A DNA stretch of 64,000 nt from Candidatus Phycosocius bacilliformis (GCF_003112735.1 NZ_BFBR01000001.1:637369-701368); one strand, 5' to 3'. Counted from the first letter of the stretch, positions 9,027 to 18,400 are shown. The notes: a model not told the origin generated them from the letters alone. A program made the numbers and translations.

Positions 9027-9682
9027 TCCGGATCACATGAATCGACCAGACCGAGCGCCTCAGCCGCAAGTGCTGCCGGCGACCCGCTTGGCAAACACAG
9101 CCGCATCACGCCAGCCTGCCCCAAACCAGTGAGATGTGCCAGCAAGCCGTCTGCCTCACCTTCGATCAGAACAGCATCAAATTGCGGGGTTGGTACGCCA
9201 ATATGGACCCATGGCAGACCTGTCCGCAACCGCTTGGCAAAACCAGCAATTTGGGCCTCTCCCTCATCAGCCAATAAACCCACGCTGACGTCGATCCCTG
9301 CCGCACGCAATCGCGCAGCACCTTCCCCGCATGTCCGCACATCCGGGTCCAAAACACTGATAATGACCGCACGCACCCCGGCCGCGATAAGACTGTCACT
9401 GCAAGCAGGCCCTCGCAGGCTTGTATGCGCGCAGGGCTCTAGCGTGACGAAGGCAGTCGCGCCACGCGCAGCTCGTCCCGCCATTGCTAAAGCGACGGCC
9501 TCCGCGTGAGGTCGTCCCCCGGCTTGGGTGCGGCCCTCTCCGACAATTTCTCCGCCCTTCACCAGAACACAACCCACACTTGGATTGGGTTGGGTCAGCC
9601 CAAGTCCGCTGCGCGCCAATGTCAACGCCCGCGCCATAAAGTCGGTCTCGCTCTCCGACCAGACTCGGGCAAGCTCGCTCAT
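9023..9682 (-). CDS. ribD: RibD deaminase domain with a shortened reductase domain
   Basis: The first 145 residues are a complete diaminohydroxyphosphoribosylaminopyrimidine deaminase of riboflavin synthesis: PNPSVGCVLV near 32-41, the zinc site HAE at 59-61, and EPCAHTSLRGPAC with Cys84 and Cys94. Full RibD is about 360 residues, with a C-terminal reductase. Here the reductase starts normally (GFAKRLRTGLPWV near 147-159), then jumps to about 60 residues resembling the family's tail (LIEGEADGLLAHL). The NADPH-binding and substrate core is missing. It is probably a deaminase only, with reduction done elsewhere, or a decaying copy. It sits 3 bases after gpmA and its end overlaps the parB stop. 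Confidence 0.8.
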   Translation of the reverse strand: MSELARVWSESETDFMARALTLARSGLGLTQPNPSVGCVLVKGGEIVGEGRTQAGGRPHAEAVALAMAGRAARGATAFVTLEPCAHTSLRGPACSDSLIAAGVRAVIISVLDPDVRTCGEGAARLRAAGIDVSVGLLADEGEAQIAGFAKRLRTGLPWVHIGVPTPQFDAVLIEGEADGLLAHLTGLGQAGVMRLCLPSGSPAALAAEALGLVDSCDPD

Positions 9683-9685
9683 GAA

Positions 9686-10405
9686 TTAGCCAATTGCCGG
9701 GAGCTTTTGGGCACGCTCTGCATCCAGATAGCGGGCAGACACGGGCCGCAATTGCGCATCCAATTCAATCAATAAGGGATTAGCAGTGGGCACTTCAACG
9801 TCCATGATGGCCCCCTCATCAAGATCAAACAAATGCTTGATAATCGCCCGCAAAGAATTGCCATGGGCCGAGATCAACACATTCCCATCGTGAAGACGCG
9901 GGGCAATGGCATCGCCCCAATAGGGCAAAACCCGCGCCAAAGTCATGGCAAGACTTTCCCCATTGGGCAACAAGCCGGCCGGCACCTGACGGTAGCGGGG
10001 ATCATGAATGGGGTGAAAAGGGTCATCCTGACTTTGAGGCGGCGGCGGCACATCATAGGAGCGCCGCCAAATGCGAACCTGCTCCTCACCATGCTTGGCA
10101 ACCGTTTCAGCCTTATCAAGGCCCGTTAATGCACCATAATGGCGCTCATTCAGGTGCCAGCTCTTTTCTTCAGGCAACCAACAACAATCCATCTCCTGCA
10201 AGGCCAGCCACAATGTGCGAATTGCCCTTGTCTGCAATGAGGTGAAACTCTGAGAGAAGGTCACGCCCGACGCTTTCAGCAACTGACCGGCTTTGCGCGC
10301 TTGCGCCTCACCTTCAGCCGTCAAATTCACATCCATCCACCCAGTGAACCGATTTTCCAAGTTCCATTGTGACTGTCCGTGCCGGACAAGTGCCAGAAAT
10401 GCCAT
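9686..10405 (-). CDS. gpmA: 2,3-bisphosphoglycerate-dependent phosphoglycerate mutase
   Basis: A 239-residue glycolytic enzyme interconverting 3- and 2-phosphoglycerate. The phosphohistidine motif LVRHGQSQWN puts His9 at the active site, and the second catalytic region SAHGNSLRA is present, as are FTGWMDVNLT and the NERHYGALTG block. Upstream in-frame starts exist, but the family begins MxxLxLVRHG and an AAGGG lies a few bases before this ATG. It is the first gene of a minus-strand pair with ribD. The DNA upstream is the 355 bp gap with the candidate small RNA. Confidence 0.95.
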   Translation of the reverse strand: MAFLALVRHGQSQWNLENRFTGWMDVNLTAEGEAQARKAGQLLKASGVTFSQSFTSLQTRAIRTLWLALQEMDCCWLPEEKSWHLNERHYGALTGLDKAETVAKHGEEQVRIWRRSYDVPPPPQSQDDPFHPIHDPRYRQVPAGLLPNGESLAMTLARVLPYWGDAIAPRLHDGNVLISAHGNSLRAIIKHLFDLDEGAIMDVEVPTANPLLIELDAQLRPVSARYLDAERAQKLPAIG

Positions 10406-10625
10406 GACGCACCCTTGATACGGCTCAAAACAGAGCCAAAACCCGATAAAGCACGCCACATAAGGGAAGCTAACGCATTGAATCAAGGAGTGGTCGGGGT
10501 TATCGACAGACCCGCACTTTTGCAATGCTGCAGTGCAATATGTATAAAAAATCGGCAGATCAACCACTTAGCGAACAAAATCGCACTCTAAGCATCAAAA
10601 CACGACGGCGTGAAGACAATCAACC

Positions 10626-10654
10626 TTGAAATTTTTGCAAGTGCGAAATAAATA
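10626..10654 (+). promoter_or_regulatory. Putative sigma-70-type promoter for the small RNA
   Basis: TTGAAA at 10626-10631 and TAAATA at 10649-10654 are separated by exactly 17 bases. The -35 element is one base from TTGACA; the -10 matches TATAAT at only three positions. Transcription would start near 10661. Confidence 0.4.
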
Positions 10655-10660
10655 GGCTCA

Positions 10661-10743
10661 TGGATGCCGTGGCGTCCTTGCCCATTTTTGGGCGTTTCCT
10701 CCCAAACACCTATCAGGCCGGGCTTCGTGCCCGGCCCTTTTTT
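10661..10743 (+). ncRNA. Candidate small RNA with an anti-Shine-Dalgarno hairpin loop
   Basis: About 83 bases from a predicted start to the end of a T run. Three hairpins can be drawn. GCCC-ATTTTT-GGGC lies near 10683. An overlapping alternative pairs GGCGTTT (10691-10697) with AAACACC (10704-10710), one mismatch, around the loop CCTCCC (10698-10703). The third is the terminator stem. A CCUCCC loop is complementary to Shine-Dalgarno sequences, as in the alphaproteobacterial ar14/cuckoo RNAs and similar C-rich loop RNAs (established knowledge). No gene on this strand ends upstream, so the terminator is otherwise unexplained. It is too short for 6S or tmRNA. Expression is not shown by sequence alone. 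Confidence 0.5.
10716..10743 (+). terminator. Strong intrinsic terminator
   Basis: GGCCGGGC (10716-10723) and GCCCGGCC (10729-10736) form a perfect 8 bp G+C stem around TTCGT, followed by C and six T. It is oriented for plus-strand transcription, where no protein gene precedes it. Confidence 0.85.
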
Positions 10744-10760
10744 GGCCACGATCCCGCCGA

Positions 10761-11690
10761 TCAGCTGGCATGCTTCAACGCAAGGCTTTCAGCAACATCG
10801 ACAATATGGCCAACCAAACCAGCCATGGTTGCGGCAACCGATTCAAACGCGGGTCGCTTTGTCATGGCCCCCTCGACCATATAGAGCGAGCGATTAATCT
10901 CAATTTGCAAGCAGTGTTGGTTCTGACCGGGCTTGCCATAATGTTCAGTCGCATACCCCCCCGCATAGGGATTATTGCGCGCAACCCGCAATCCCGCCTC
11001 TTTCAGAAAACGTGTCGCTTCCGCCATCAGGATCGGCGCACATGCACCGCCAAAGCGATCACCCAAGACGATATCACTTTCATGCAAACCTGACGCGGCC
11101 GCAGGCATGGAATGACAATCAAGCATAACGGCCTGCCCAAACGCAGCCAAAGCCTGATGAATAAGTGCATGAATCTGGGCGTGCCAGGGGAAATACACCT
11201 CAGACAAACGTGCTTCAGCAACATCATAAGACAATCGTCCGCGGTAAATCTCCACGCCTTCCCCCACAGTGCGCGGGATCACACCAAGACCTGCGAGTAC
11301 ACGCGCAGTTGGCACCCGCTTGAGAGCCGCCGGAATTGCGCCAATAAGTTCAGGATCAAGCTCGTCAGGTGCGCGATTGAGGTCAACATAGGAACGACCG
11401 TAAACGGCCGCCAATAAGTGGCCGCCCAGTTCAGCCGTAGCTGCCATCAACTCATCCACAAAGGCATCTTCTGAGCGCCTTAACGCCATCTCGCTCAGCT
11501 TGCTGACTTGCAACAAATCATGGGGATAAAACCGACCCGAATGCGGGCAGCACACAATCAATCCCGCGCGCGCCACGGTTGGAACATCCAGACGAAACGG
11601 TCCAGGTCTAAGCGCGGCCCCCTGCTGTAAGTCAAAACCTGCCCCAGCGCCCGACCCGTTTAAGCCTTCTGGCGCCGCTTCCTCGTCCAT
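10761..11690 (-). CDS. N-formylglutamate amidohydrolase family protein
   Basis: A 309-residue hydrolase. The characteristic blocks are VCCPHSGRFYP near the start, a DLNRAPDEL stretch, the metal-site motif LDCHSMP, and LGDRFGG plus NNPYAGGYATEHYG. The reaction in histidine catabolism is N-formylglutamate to formate and glutamate, but many alphaproteobacterial copies are not beside hut genes and may cleave other N-formyl or amide substrates. An earlier in-frame start (11717) is possible; I chose the ATG at 11690 because GGGGGAGG lies 4 bases before it. The gene diverges from cpdR. There is no signal peptide. Confidence 0.88.
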   Translation of the reverse strand: MDEEAAPEGLNGSGAGAGFDLQQGAALRPGPFRLDVPTVARAGLIVCCPHSGRFYPHDLLQVSKLSEMALRRSEDAFVDELMAATAELGGHLLAAVYGRSYVDLNRAPDELDPELIGAIPAALKRVPTARVLAGLGVIPRTVGEGVEIYRGRLSYDVAEARLSEVYFPWHAQIHALIHQALAAFGQAVMLDCHSMPAAASGLHESDIVLGDRFGGACAPILMAEATRFLKEAGLRVARNNPYAGGYATEHYGKPGQNQHCLQIEINRSLYMVEGAMTKRPAFESVAATMAGLVGHIVDVAESLALKHAS

Positions 11691-11877
11691 ATTGCCTCCC
11701 CCAAGCCCAACTGGCATGCCGGCGCACGCTTATCACTGTCTATTGACTGCCATGACTCGCGCCCGTGTTCGTCCTGCGCTAGCATGTGGAAAAATTGCGA
11801 CCTGTGCGGACTTGTCAACCTCGCCTTCACCATATTGCGCGAAGGAAGGGTCAAATCACAACTGGAGTGGGGCCGTT

Positions 11878-12237
11878 ATGGCAAGAATACTCTTAGCAGA
11901 AGACGACGATTCCCTGCGAACGTTCCTCGCTGCTGCGCTTAATAAAGCAGGCCATGTGGTCGTGGACTTCCCAGATGGCGACCAAGCGCTGGAAGCACTC
12001 AACGCCATGGGCTTCGATCTATTGCTCACCGACATTGTCATGCCAGGCGTTGATGGTGTGGAACTGGCGCGCCGGGCCGCAGAAGTCGATCCAGCTATGA
12101 AGATCGTTTTCATCACCGGCTTTGCCGCTGTCGCGCTCAACCCCGCCAACCAAGCCCCATCCAAGGCGAAAGTTTTGTCCAAGCCATTCCATCTGCGCGA
12201 ACTTGTCGCCGAAGTGGAAAAGGTGATGGCTGCCTGA
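11878..12237 (+). CDS. cpdR: Cell-cycle response regulator CpdR
   Basis: A 119-residue single-domain receiver. The acidic pocket is EDDD (residues 8-11), the phosphoacceptor Asp52 is in LLTDIVMPG, the switch residue is in FITGFAA, and the conserved Lys is in LSKPFHL. Sequence and length match CpdR, which in Caulobacter, when unphosphorylated, brings ClpXP to the pole and primes degradation of proteins such as PdeA. The longer frame from 11692 has no resemblance before residue 63. A GGAG lies upstream of the ATG. It diverges from the amidohydrolase. CpdR fits the CtrA-type box in the origin region of this window. Confidence 0.85.
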   Translation: MARILLAEDDDSLRTFLAAALNKAGHVVVDFPDGDQALEALNAMGFDLLLTDIVMPGVDGVELARRAAEVDPAMKIVFITGFAAVALNPANQAPSKAKVLSKPFHLRELVAEVEKVMAA

Positions 12238-12250
12238 CCAATCAGGCAGC
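12229..12250. terminator. Perfect palindrome across two convergent stop codons
   Basis: GCTGCCTGA (12229-12237) and TCAGGCAGC (12242-12250) pair perfectly around CCAA. Each arm holds the last codons and TGA stop of one gene, cpdR on the plus strand and the Ada-AlkA gene on the minus strand. There is no T run on either side, so it may pause or protect transcript ends rather than be a classical terminator. Confidence 0.5.
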
Positions 12251-13702
12251 AGCCAGCTCTGTCCAGATATGCTGGGCCGCATAAGCCCGCCACGGCCGCC
12301 AACTTTGCGCGCGAGCCTCAACCACCTCTTTGCTCGGTCTGATCCCATCAGGCCCTGTCAAGCCGCGCGCCAAGGCAACATCCTCAGCGGGAAACGCATC
12401 TGGGTTCCGTAACGCGCGCAAGGCAATGTAACTGGCTGTCCACGACCCAATGCCCGGAATTGCCCGCAAGCGTTCCAGAACCACCTCACCATCGTCGCCA
12501 AAGAAATCCGGTGCAGATAAATAGGCTGCACAAAATGCCTTAAGACATGCAACTCGCGCCCGCGGCATCCCCAAGAATCCCAAATCTGATCCCGCTATCG
12601 CCGATGCCGTCGGGAACAGCCGTGTCACACCAAACGCCTCCCCCCAGCCTGGCGGCAAAGGGTCTCCAAGATGGGCAACCAACTGGCACCCCAATTTGAT
12701 GGCCGCCCCTACGGTGACCTGCTGGCCCAAAATGGCCCGAACAGCGACTTCGAAAGGCTCAAAGGCACCCGGCACGCGCAAGCCTGGTCGGCGCATAATC
12801 ACCGCTTGCAAATCTCGATCCGAGCCAAGGTGCGCCGCGATCACATCGGGGTCAGCCGCCAGATCAAAACTCTCCCGCACACGGGCGATGATGCGCGGCA
12901 GAATGGAGACATCCTCTACCTTCACATCCACATCCAGCCAGTTCCCCGAACCCGGCGAAATGCCCAAAAGTCCAATCCGTCCATCAACACAGAAACTGCG
13001 TCGATAGGTGCCATCATTGACCACTTCAACACCATGATAGGCCCGCGCCGCCAAGAAGCTTGACATCGCATGCCAATCATATGGCGGCCGATACCGCAGC
13101 CGCAGCCGTAACTCAGCCCCCGCCTGCCCGCCTGTGACCGCTCCAATTTCGCGCCGCAACAATGATGGCGGCTGCTTGAACACATCCAAAAAAGCCTCAT
13201 TGAAGCGGCGGATCGATGAAAAGCCCGACGCCAAAGCCACTTGGGTAATCGACAATTCCGTCTCATGCAGCAGATGCTTGGCAAGCAAGACCCGACGCGT
13301 GACAGCCACACTCACAGGGCTTGCACCGACATGCTTCAGGAATAGACGACGCAAATGACGTCCACCAACGCCTAGGCGGCTTGCCAAAGCTTCCACACTG
13401 CCGGTGTCCAAAGCCCCCTCTTCAATCAGGCGCAATGCGCGACCGATCGTGCTTGAGGTTCCCCTCCAAGCGGGGGTATCTGGCGCTGTCTCAGGCCGAC
13501 AGCGCAAGCATGGCCGAAACCCAGCCTCTTGGGCCGCTGGAGCGGTCGCAAAAAACTGCACATTCTCACGCCGCGGCACCCGCGCCGGACACACGGGTCG
13601 GCAATAGATCCCTGTTGTCTTGACGGCGGTGAAGAACCGCCCGTCATACCGCGCATCGCGGGCGGAAATAATGCGAAAGCAGGTGTCATGATCGAGGTCC
13701 AT
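12242..13702 (-). CDS. Ada-AraC-AlkA fusion: methylphosphotriester sensor and DNA-3-methyladenine glycosylase
   Basis: A 486-residue three-part protein. Residues 1-75 are the Ada zinc domain with four Cys (34, 38, 65, 68) in GIYCRPVC and FRPCLRCRPE, one of which accepts methyl from phosphotriesters. About 80-180 is an AraC-type helix-turn-helix pair (ALASRLGVGGRHLRRLF). About 200-486 is an AlkA glycosylase, with the helix-hairpin-helix LRAIPGIGSWTASYIAL and the catalytic Asp in FPAEDVALARGL. It should sense alkylation, activate genes and excise alkylated bases. The start is uncertain: several ATG codons lie between 13702 and 13723 with no clear ribosome site. It diverges from ogt, a likely target. 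Confidence 0.9.
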   Translation of the reverse strand: MDLDHDTCFRIISARDARYDGRFFTAVKTTGIYCRPVCPARVPRRENVQFFATAPAAQEAGFRPCLRCRPETAPDTPAWRGTSSTIGRALRLIEEGALDTGSVEALASRLGVGGRHLRRLFLKHVGASPVSVAVTRRVLLAKHLLHETELSITQVALASGFSSIRRFNEAFLDVFKQPPSLLRREIGAVTGGQAGAELRLRLRYRPPYDWHAMSSFLAARAYHGVEVVNDGTYRRSFCVDGRIGLLGISPGSGNWLDVDVKVEDVSILPRIIARVRESFDLAADPDVIAAHLGSDRDLQAVIMRRPGLRVPGAFEPFEVAVRAILGQQVTVGAAIKLGCQLVAHLGDPLPPGWGEAFGVTRLFPTASAIAGSDLGFLGMPRARVACLKAFCAAYLSAPDFFGDDGEVVLERLRAIPGIGSWTASYIALRALRNPDAFPAEDVALARGLTGPDGIRPSKEVVEARAQSWRPWRAYAAQHIWTELAAA

Positions 13703-13842
13703 AGCCATCCATGGCACCCACATCGCTTGCAGTCTAGCGGTTTTCGGACATGGATGCCGGGGCTGCAACGTGATGAACCGCCACGTCCGATTTCCGCTAG
13801 CCAAACACAGGGTTTCAGGCACACATCATTTAGAATAGATCC

Positions 13843-14382
13843 ATGCAAACGGAACTGCCCATGAAGTTGACGCAAAGCTATCTCGACACACCGACCGGCA
13901 CCATGATGCTGATGACGGATGATCATGATCACATTCGGCTGTTGGAATGGACCGATCATCGCGCCCGCATGAACACATTATTGGCGCGTCTCTATCCCGG
14001 CGTTGCTATAACGATCCACGAAGTCGATTCCCATCCTGTCTATACCGACGCCCTGCTGCGTTACTTTGACGGTGACATTAGCGCTTTGAACAAACTGCCT
14101 GTGGCGTTTGGCGGCACCGATTTTCAAAGGAGCGTTTGGCAGGCTTTGCGGGCAATTCCGGCAGGTCAAACCTGGTCATACGGTCAGCTGGCGGCCTATA
14201 TCGGAAATCCCAACGCCATGCGGGCGGTCGGCCTCGCCAACGGGGCTAACCCAATCGCCATCATTATACCCTGCCATCGCGTCATCGGAGCCAATGGCGC
14301 ATTAACTGGCTATGGCGGCGGTATGGCGCGCAAGCAATTCCTGCTGGCCCATGAAGGTGCTTGGCCACACCAATTGGTCTGA
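13843..14382 (+). CDS. ogt: Methylated-DNA--[protein]-cysteine S-methyltransferase
   Basis: A 179-residue suicide repair enzyme that moves methyl groups from O6-methylguanine to its own Cys144 in IIPCHRVIG. The winged-helix part reads FQRSVWQALRAIPAGQTWSYG, then AMRAVGLANGANP, all typical. The N-terminal RNase-H-like domain is present, so length is normal for Ogt/MGMT. A second possible start is the ATG at 13861. It diverges from the Ada-AlkA fusion, whose regulator part probably controls this promoter (inference). No clear Ada box is visible in the 140 bp between them. Confidence 0.93.
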   Translation: MQTELPMKLTQSYLDTPTGTMMLMTDDHDHIRLLEWTDHRARMNTLLARLYPGVAITIHEVDSHPVYTDALLRYFDGDISALNKLPVAFGGTDFQRSVWQALRAIPAGQTWSYGQLAAYIGNPNAMRAVGLANGANPIAIIIPCHRVIGANGALTGYGGGMARKQFLLAHEGAWPHQLV

Positions 14383-14449
14383 ACCGAACGCAGCCATGTC
14401 AATCCGAGATTGCCGTTTTGGCATCTGGGCAAAATCGGGAAGATCGCCT

Positions 14450-15364
14450 ATGGATCACGCCATGACCCATTTTGGCGACCGCCTGACCGACCGCACCCGC
14501 GCCCTCGCGACACCTTTGTGCGTTGGTTTTGACCCCTTCATCGATATGATCCCCGCCCTTTTCGGCCCACGGGGAGAACTTGCCACGTTGGAGCGCTTCT
14601 TTTCGGCGGTGATAGATCAGGTCGCCGGCAAAGTTCCGGTCGTCAAGCCGCAAATCGGTTTGTTTGAGCCCTGGGGTGCTGAGGGTGTGGCATTGACGGC
14701 GCGGCTCGCTCAACAGGCGCAAGATCGAGGTCTGTTGGTCATTCTGGATGCCAAGCGGGGGGATATCGGCTCCACGGCCGATGGCTATGCCCGCGCCTTC
14801 CTCGGTGACAAAGCGCCAACGCCGTGTGACTGCCTCACCGTAAACCCCTATCTCGGCCTGGACTCCCTGCAACCATTTGCCGATACCGCCCGTCAAAACG
14901 GAAAAGGCATTGCCGTTCTGGTGCGCACATCCAATCCCGGCGCACAGGATTTCCAAGACTTGGATTGCCAAGGAGCCCCGCTTTGGGTTCGAGTGGGCGA
15001 GCGTTTGGCACACTTGGAAACGGCCCTTATGGGAACAGGCCGTTTTTCCGCGCTGATGGTGGTTTGTGGCGCAACCTGGCCCGATGAAGCCCGCCGCCTG
15101 CGCACCTTATTGCCGAAAAGCCTGTTTCTCGTCCCCGGTTATGGCGCACAGGGCGGAGCCGCGCGCGATGCACTCGCTGGCTTGGTTCCGGGTCCCGCAG
15201 GTCCAGAAGGTGGGGTGGTCTCATCCTCGCGTGCCATCCTCTATAGCCAGGCTGCGGCCAATGCCACGTCGCTGGCCGACTGGAACACCGCCTTTGCCGA
15301 CAATCTGACCCAAGCCATCGAGGAGTTGCGGTCTGCGTCCATTTCTGTCGCAGGGGGCCGCTAG
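14450..15364 (+). CDS. pyrF: Orotidine 5'-phosphate decarboxylase
   Basis: A 304-residue enzyme for the last step of UMP synthesis. The catalytic Lys-Asp array is DAKRGD at about residues 100-105. The N-terminal LCVGFDP and the later VNPYLGLDSLQPF and VPGYGAQGG match the longer subtype-2 family (about 270-310 residues), not the 230-residue E. coli type. The open frame extends upstream to 14312, inside ogt, but GGGAAG 7 bases before the ATG at 14450 supports this start. It is followed by addB after 44 bases. Confidence 0.93.
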   Translation: MDHAMTHFGDRLTDRTRALATPLCVGFDPFIDMIPALFGPRGELATLERFFSAVIDQVAGKVPVVKPQIGLFEPWGAEGVALTARLAQQAQDRGLLVILDAKRGDIGSTADGYARAFLGDKAPTPCDCLTVNPYLGLDSLQPFADTARQNGKGIAVLVRTSNPGAQDFQDLDCQGAPLWVRVGERLAHLETALMGTGRFSALMVVCGATWPDEARRLRTLLPKSLFLVPGYGAQGGAARDALAGLVPGPAGPEGGVVSSSRAILYSQAAANATSLADWNTAFADNLTQAIEELRSASISVAGGR

Positions 15365-15408
15365 GCCGAAACTCGGAGCGCACCTCAATCGCCAGGAACC
15401 GGCACTTA

Positions 15409-18400
15409 ATGACCCCCTTTTTCGACACGCCAACTCCACGGGTCTTCACCATTCCCCCGGCCATTTCGTTTCTCGACGCATTGGCCAAAGCCTTGCTGCA
15501 AGATCTTCATCGCGAGGAGGCACCTTTTGGCCTTTCAGACGCCATCATTCTGTTGCCAACCCGCCGTGCAGCGCGGGGCCTGTCGCAAGCCTTTCTGACT
15601 GCCAGTCCGCATTCGGCCACCTTGCTGCCGCGCATCCGCACCTTAGGCGACTTGGACCCTGAAGACGCAGGTCTGGGCGACTTGGGGGCTGATCTGGATG
15701 CGCCACCCGCCATCGATCCGTTGGCAAGGCGACTGATCCTCGCCCGCCTGATCCAGGCCCGTGACAGCCATGCCGATTGGTCCAGCGATCCAGCCTCGGC
15801 TCTGATGGCGGCTGATGCGCTCGCCGATCTGCTCGACTCAGCTGCCATGATGGCACCAGAGGGTGGCGACTTTGACTGGTCGGGATTAAGCACACTCGTC
15901 ACCCGCCATGAACTGGCCCGACACTGGGAGCATTCCACAACATTTTTGTCGATCGTCACCGAAGCTTGGCCGGCTTATCTGGCCAGCACCGGCCAAATTG
16001 ACCCCGGCGTTCAACAACGCCGCAATGTCGAAGCACTGATTGAGCGTTGGCAAACCTCCCCACCACAGGACAGCGTGGTGTTGGCGGGCTCAACCGGGTC
16101 GATGCCTGTCACGCGAAAGCTGATGCATCTGGTATCGCGTTTGCCACGTGGCATGGTGATCCTGCCGGGCTTGGATACACTCATGCCCGAGGCAGCATGG
16201 GCTGCAGCCCGCCATGACGACCAACACCCCCAGCGGGCCATGGCGGAGGCCATCGAATCTGTTGGTGTAGCACGCGACACTGTTGCAGTCCTGCCAGGCG
16301 CAATCGAAAGCGAGGCTCTTGCCCATCGCCGCAGCGTGATCCGCGAAGCGCTGACCCCACAAGCAAATACTGCCGACTGGCCCTCGCGCATCCACGATCT
16401 GGGAAGCGCAACGATCCGCCAAGGACTGGAGGGCCTCACATTAATCGAAGCCGATAGCGAGGATGAAGAGGCCAATCTGATCGCCCATGAAATGCGCGAG
16501 ACTTTGGAAAGTCCTGATAAGACCGCTGCTCTGGTAACCCCCAGCGCCGAAATCGCCCGGCGCGTCGCCGCAAAGCTCCAGCGCTGGGACATCAAGGTCG
16601 ATATTTCATCGGGTCGACCCCTGCGTGATACTGCTGTGGGAAGTTTCCTCCAACAAGTGTTGCATTGGGCGGCAGATCCATCCGATCCGGTGCAGCTTTG
16701 TGCTCTACTGGGCCACCCACTGACAAGTCTCGGGCGGTCGCGCGACCGTGTCCGGGCCCTGGCGGGCGCGATTGAGGTCGCCGCGTTAAGGGGCCCGCGC
16801 CGGGATCGCACACTGGCCGCCATGATCACGCGACTGGGCAAGCTGAAGCCGGACTACTGGCCCAAAATTGAGCTGCGTGGAGAGCCAGTGACCCTTGATG
16901 ATGGGTTGGCGCTGTTGCGCGATCTGGCCACATGTCATCAAGCAGCCGGACCATTGGCTGGCAGCTTGCAAGATGTCGCCCAAAGTCTGGCGCGGCTCGC
17001 CGAGGCGTTAGCGGCTACCGATACACAAACAGGTGCGGACAGTCTCTGGCGTGGGGAGGCCGGCGAATCCGTGGCGCGATTCTTGTCGAGGCTGATGGAA
17101 CATGGCGGCCTTTTTCCAGCCGTCCCGCAACCCGCCATAACACGCACACTTTTGCACCTGATGGCGGATCTTGTGGTACGGCCACGCGGCACCCACCCGC
17201 GGCTGGCTATTCTGGGTCCGCTGGAAGCCCGGCTTCTCCAATTTGATAAAGTTATTCTGGGTGGGCTTGATGAAGGTGTCTGGCCGCAGCCCGCCGCACC
17301 AGACCCGTTTCTGTCCAGACCGATGCGCCAACATCTGGGCTTGCCATCCCCCGATAGCCGGATTGGCCTTTCGGCGCATGATTTCGCCCAGTTTTCAGCC
17401 GCACCCCGTGTCATCCTCACCCGATCCGCAAGGCGCAAGGACGCCCCGGCCGTTCCGTCACGCTGGCTTTGGCGCCTCAAGACTTTGGCAGGTGGTGCCC
17501 TCGGTGAGAAAGAAGCCGCAGATGCACTGGCTCAAGGGTCAGCCTTAAAACGTTTGTTGCGTGCACATGCGCCCAGCCGCACTTTTGATCCTCTCAAGGC
17601 CATCCCCGCCCCTCGGCCACCTGTCGAGGCCCGTCCCCGCCATTTCCACGCAACCCATATCGAGACTTGGATTCGCGACCCCTATCGCACCTATGTCGAG
17701 AAAATTCTCAGCCTTCGTGCGCTTGATCCACTTGGTGGGCCGATCAGCAGCAGTGTGCGCGGAAACGCCCTGCACAAAGGCTTCGAGATTGTGGCTGACT
17801 GGCATGAAAACCTGCCTGACGATCCGGCCAACGCGTTGGGCGAGGCTTTGAGGCTGGCCCTTGTAAGCCATGGCTATGACGACATCAGTCTGCAAAAAGA
17901 ATTGGCCAGGCTCGACCCCACAATTGCCTTTCTGGCCGACCAATTAGCCGCAAAAATCAAGGATGGCTGGCGGATTCTGGTTGAGGAAGGCGGCACGTAC
18001 GCACTTCCAACACCTGAAGGACCTTTGACCTTGAAGGGGAGGGCTGATCGGATTGACGTGGGCCCCGGTGGCACTGAGATTTATGACTATAAGAGTGGCA
18101 AGCCGCCCTCGGCCAAAGAAGTCGGCGCGCTAATGTCGCCCCAAATGCCTGTTCTGGCTTTAATCGCCGCCCGGGCTGGCTTTGACGAGCGCGCCATCCA
18201 ACGACCAACCGGCTTGATGCATATCCATATCGGCATCAAGAATCCCACCAATGTCTCTGCGCTCGCAGCAGAACTCAGCATGGAGGATCTCATCCAACGT
18301 GCAGAGGCCACATTGCTCAAACTGTCGGCTCTTTATCATGATGCCGCGCGCCCCTATTTGCCCAAGCCGCGGGTCAGTTTCATCAAAAAGGCGACCTATG

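Larger units (their letters stand above)
10406..10760. other. 355 bp gap containing a candidate small-RNA gene
   Basis: No convincing protein gene lies between gpmA and the N-formylglutamate amidohydrolase end. The left part must hold the gpmA promoter. The right part contains, on the plus strand, a promoter-like pair, about 80 bases of hairpin-rich sequence and a strong intrinsic terminator, given as separate entries. The short open frames that cross it have no ribosome site or family resemblance. Confidence 0.6.

Noticed and set aside
9023..9682. A frameshift as the cause of the short RibD
   Set aside because: The frame is continuous and the missing core is not found in another frame; the space is taken by parB, so it is a deletion.
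10661..10743. 6S RNA, tmRNA or signal-recognition RNA
   Set aside because: Too short, and the diagnostic internal motifs of these RNAs are absent.
10660..10897. Two short plus-strand frames over the small-RNA terminator
   Set aside because: They run through a strong terminator hairpin and into antisense of the amidohydrolase gene, with no ribosome site.
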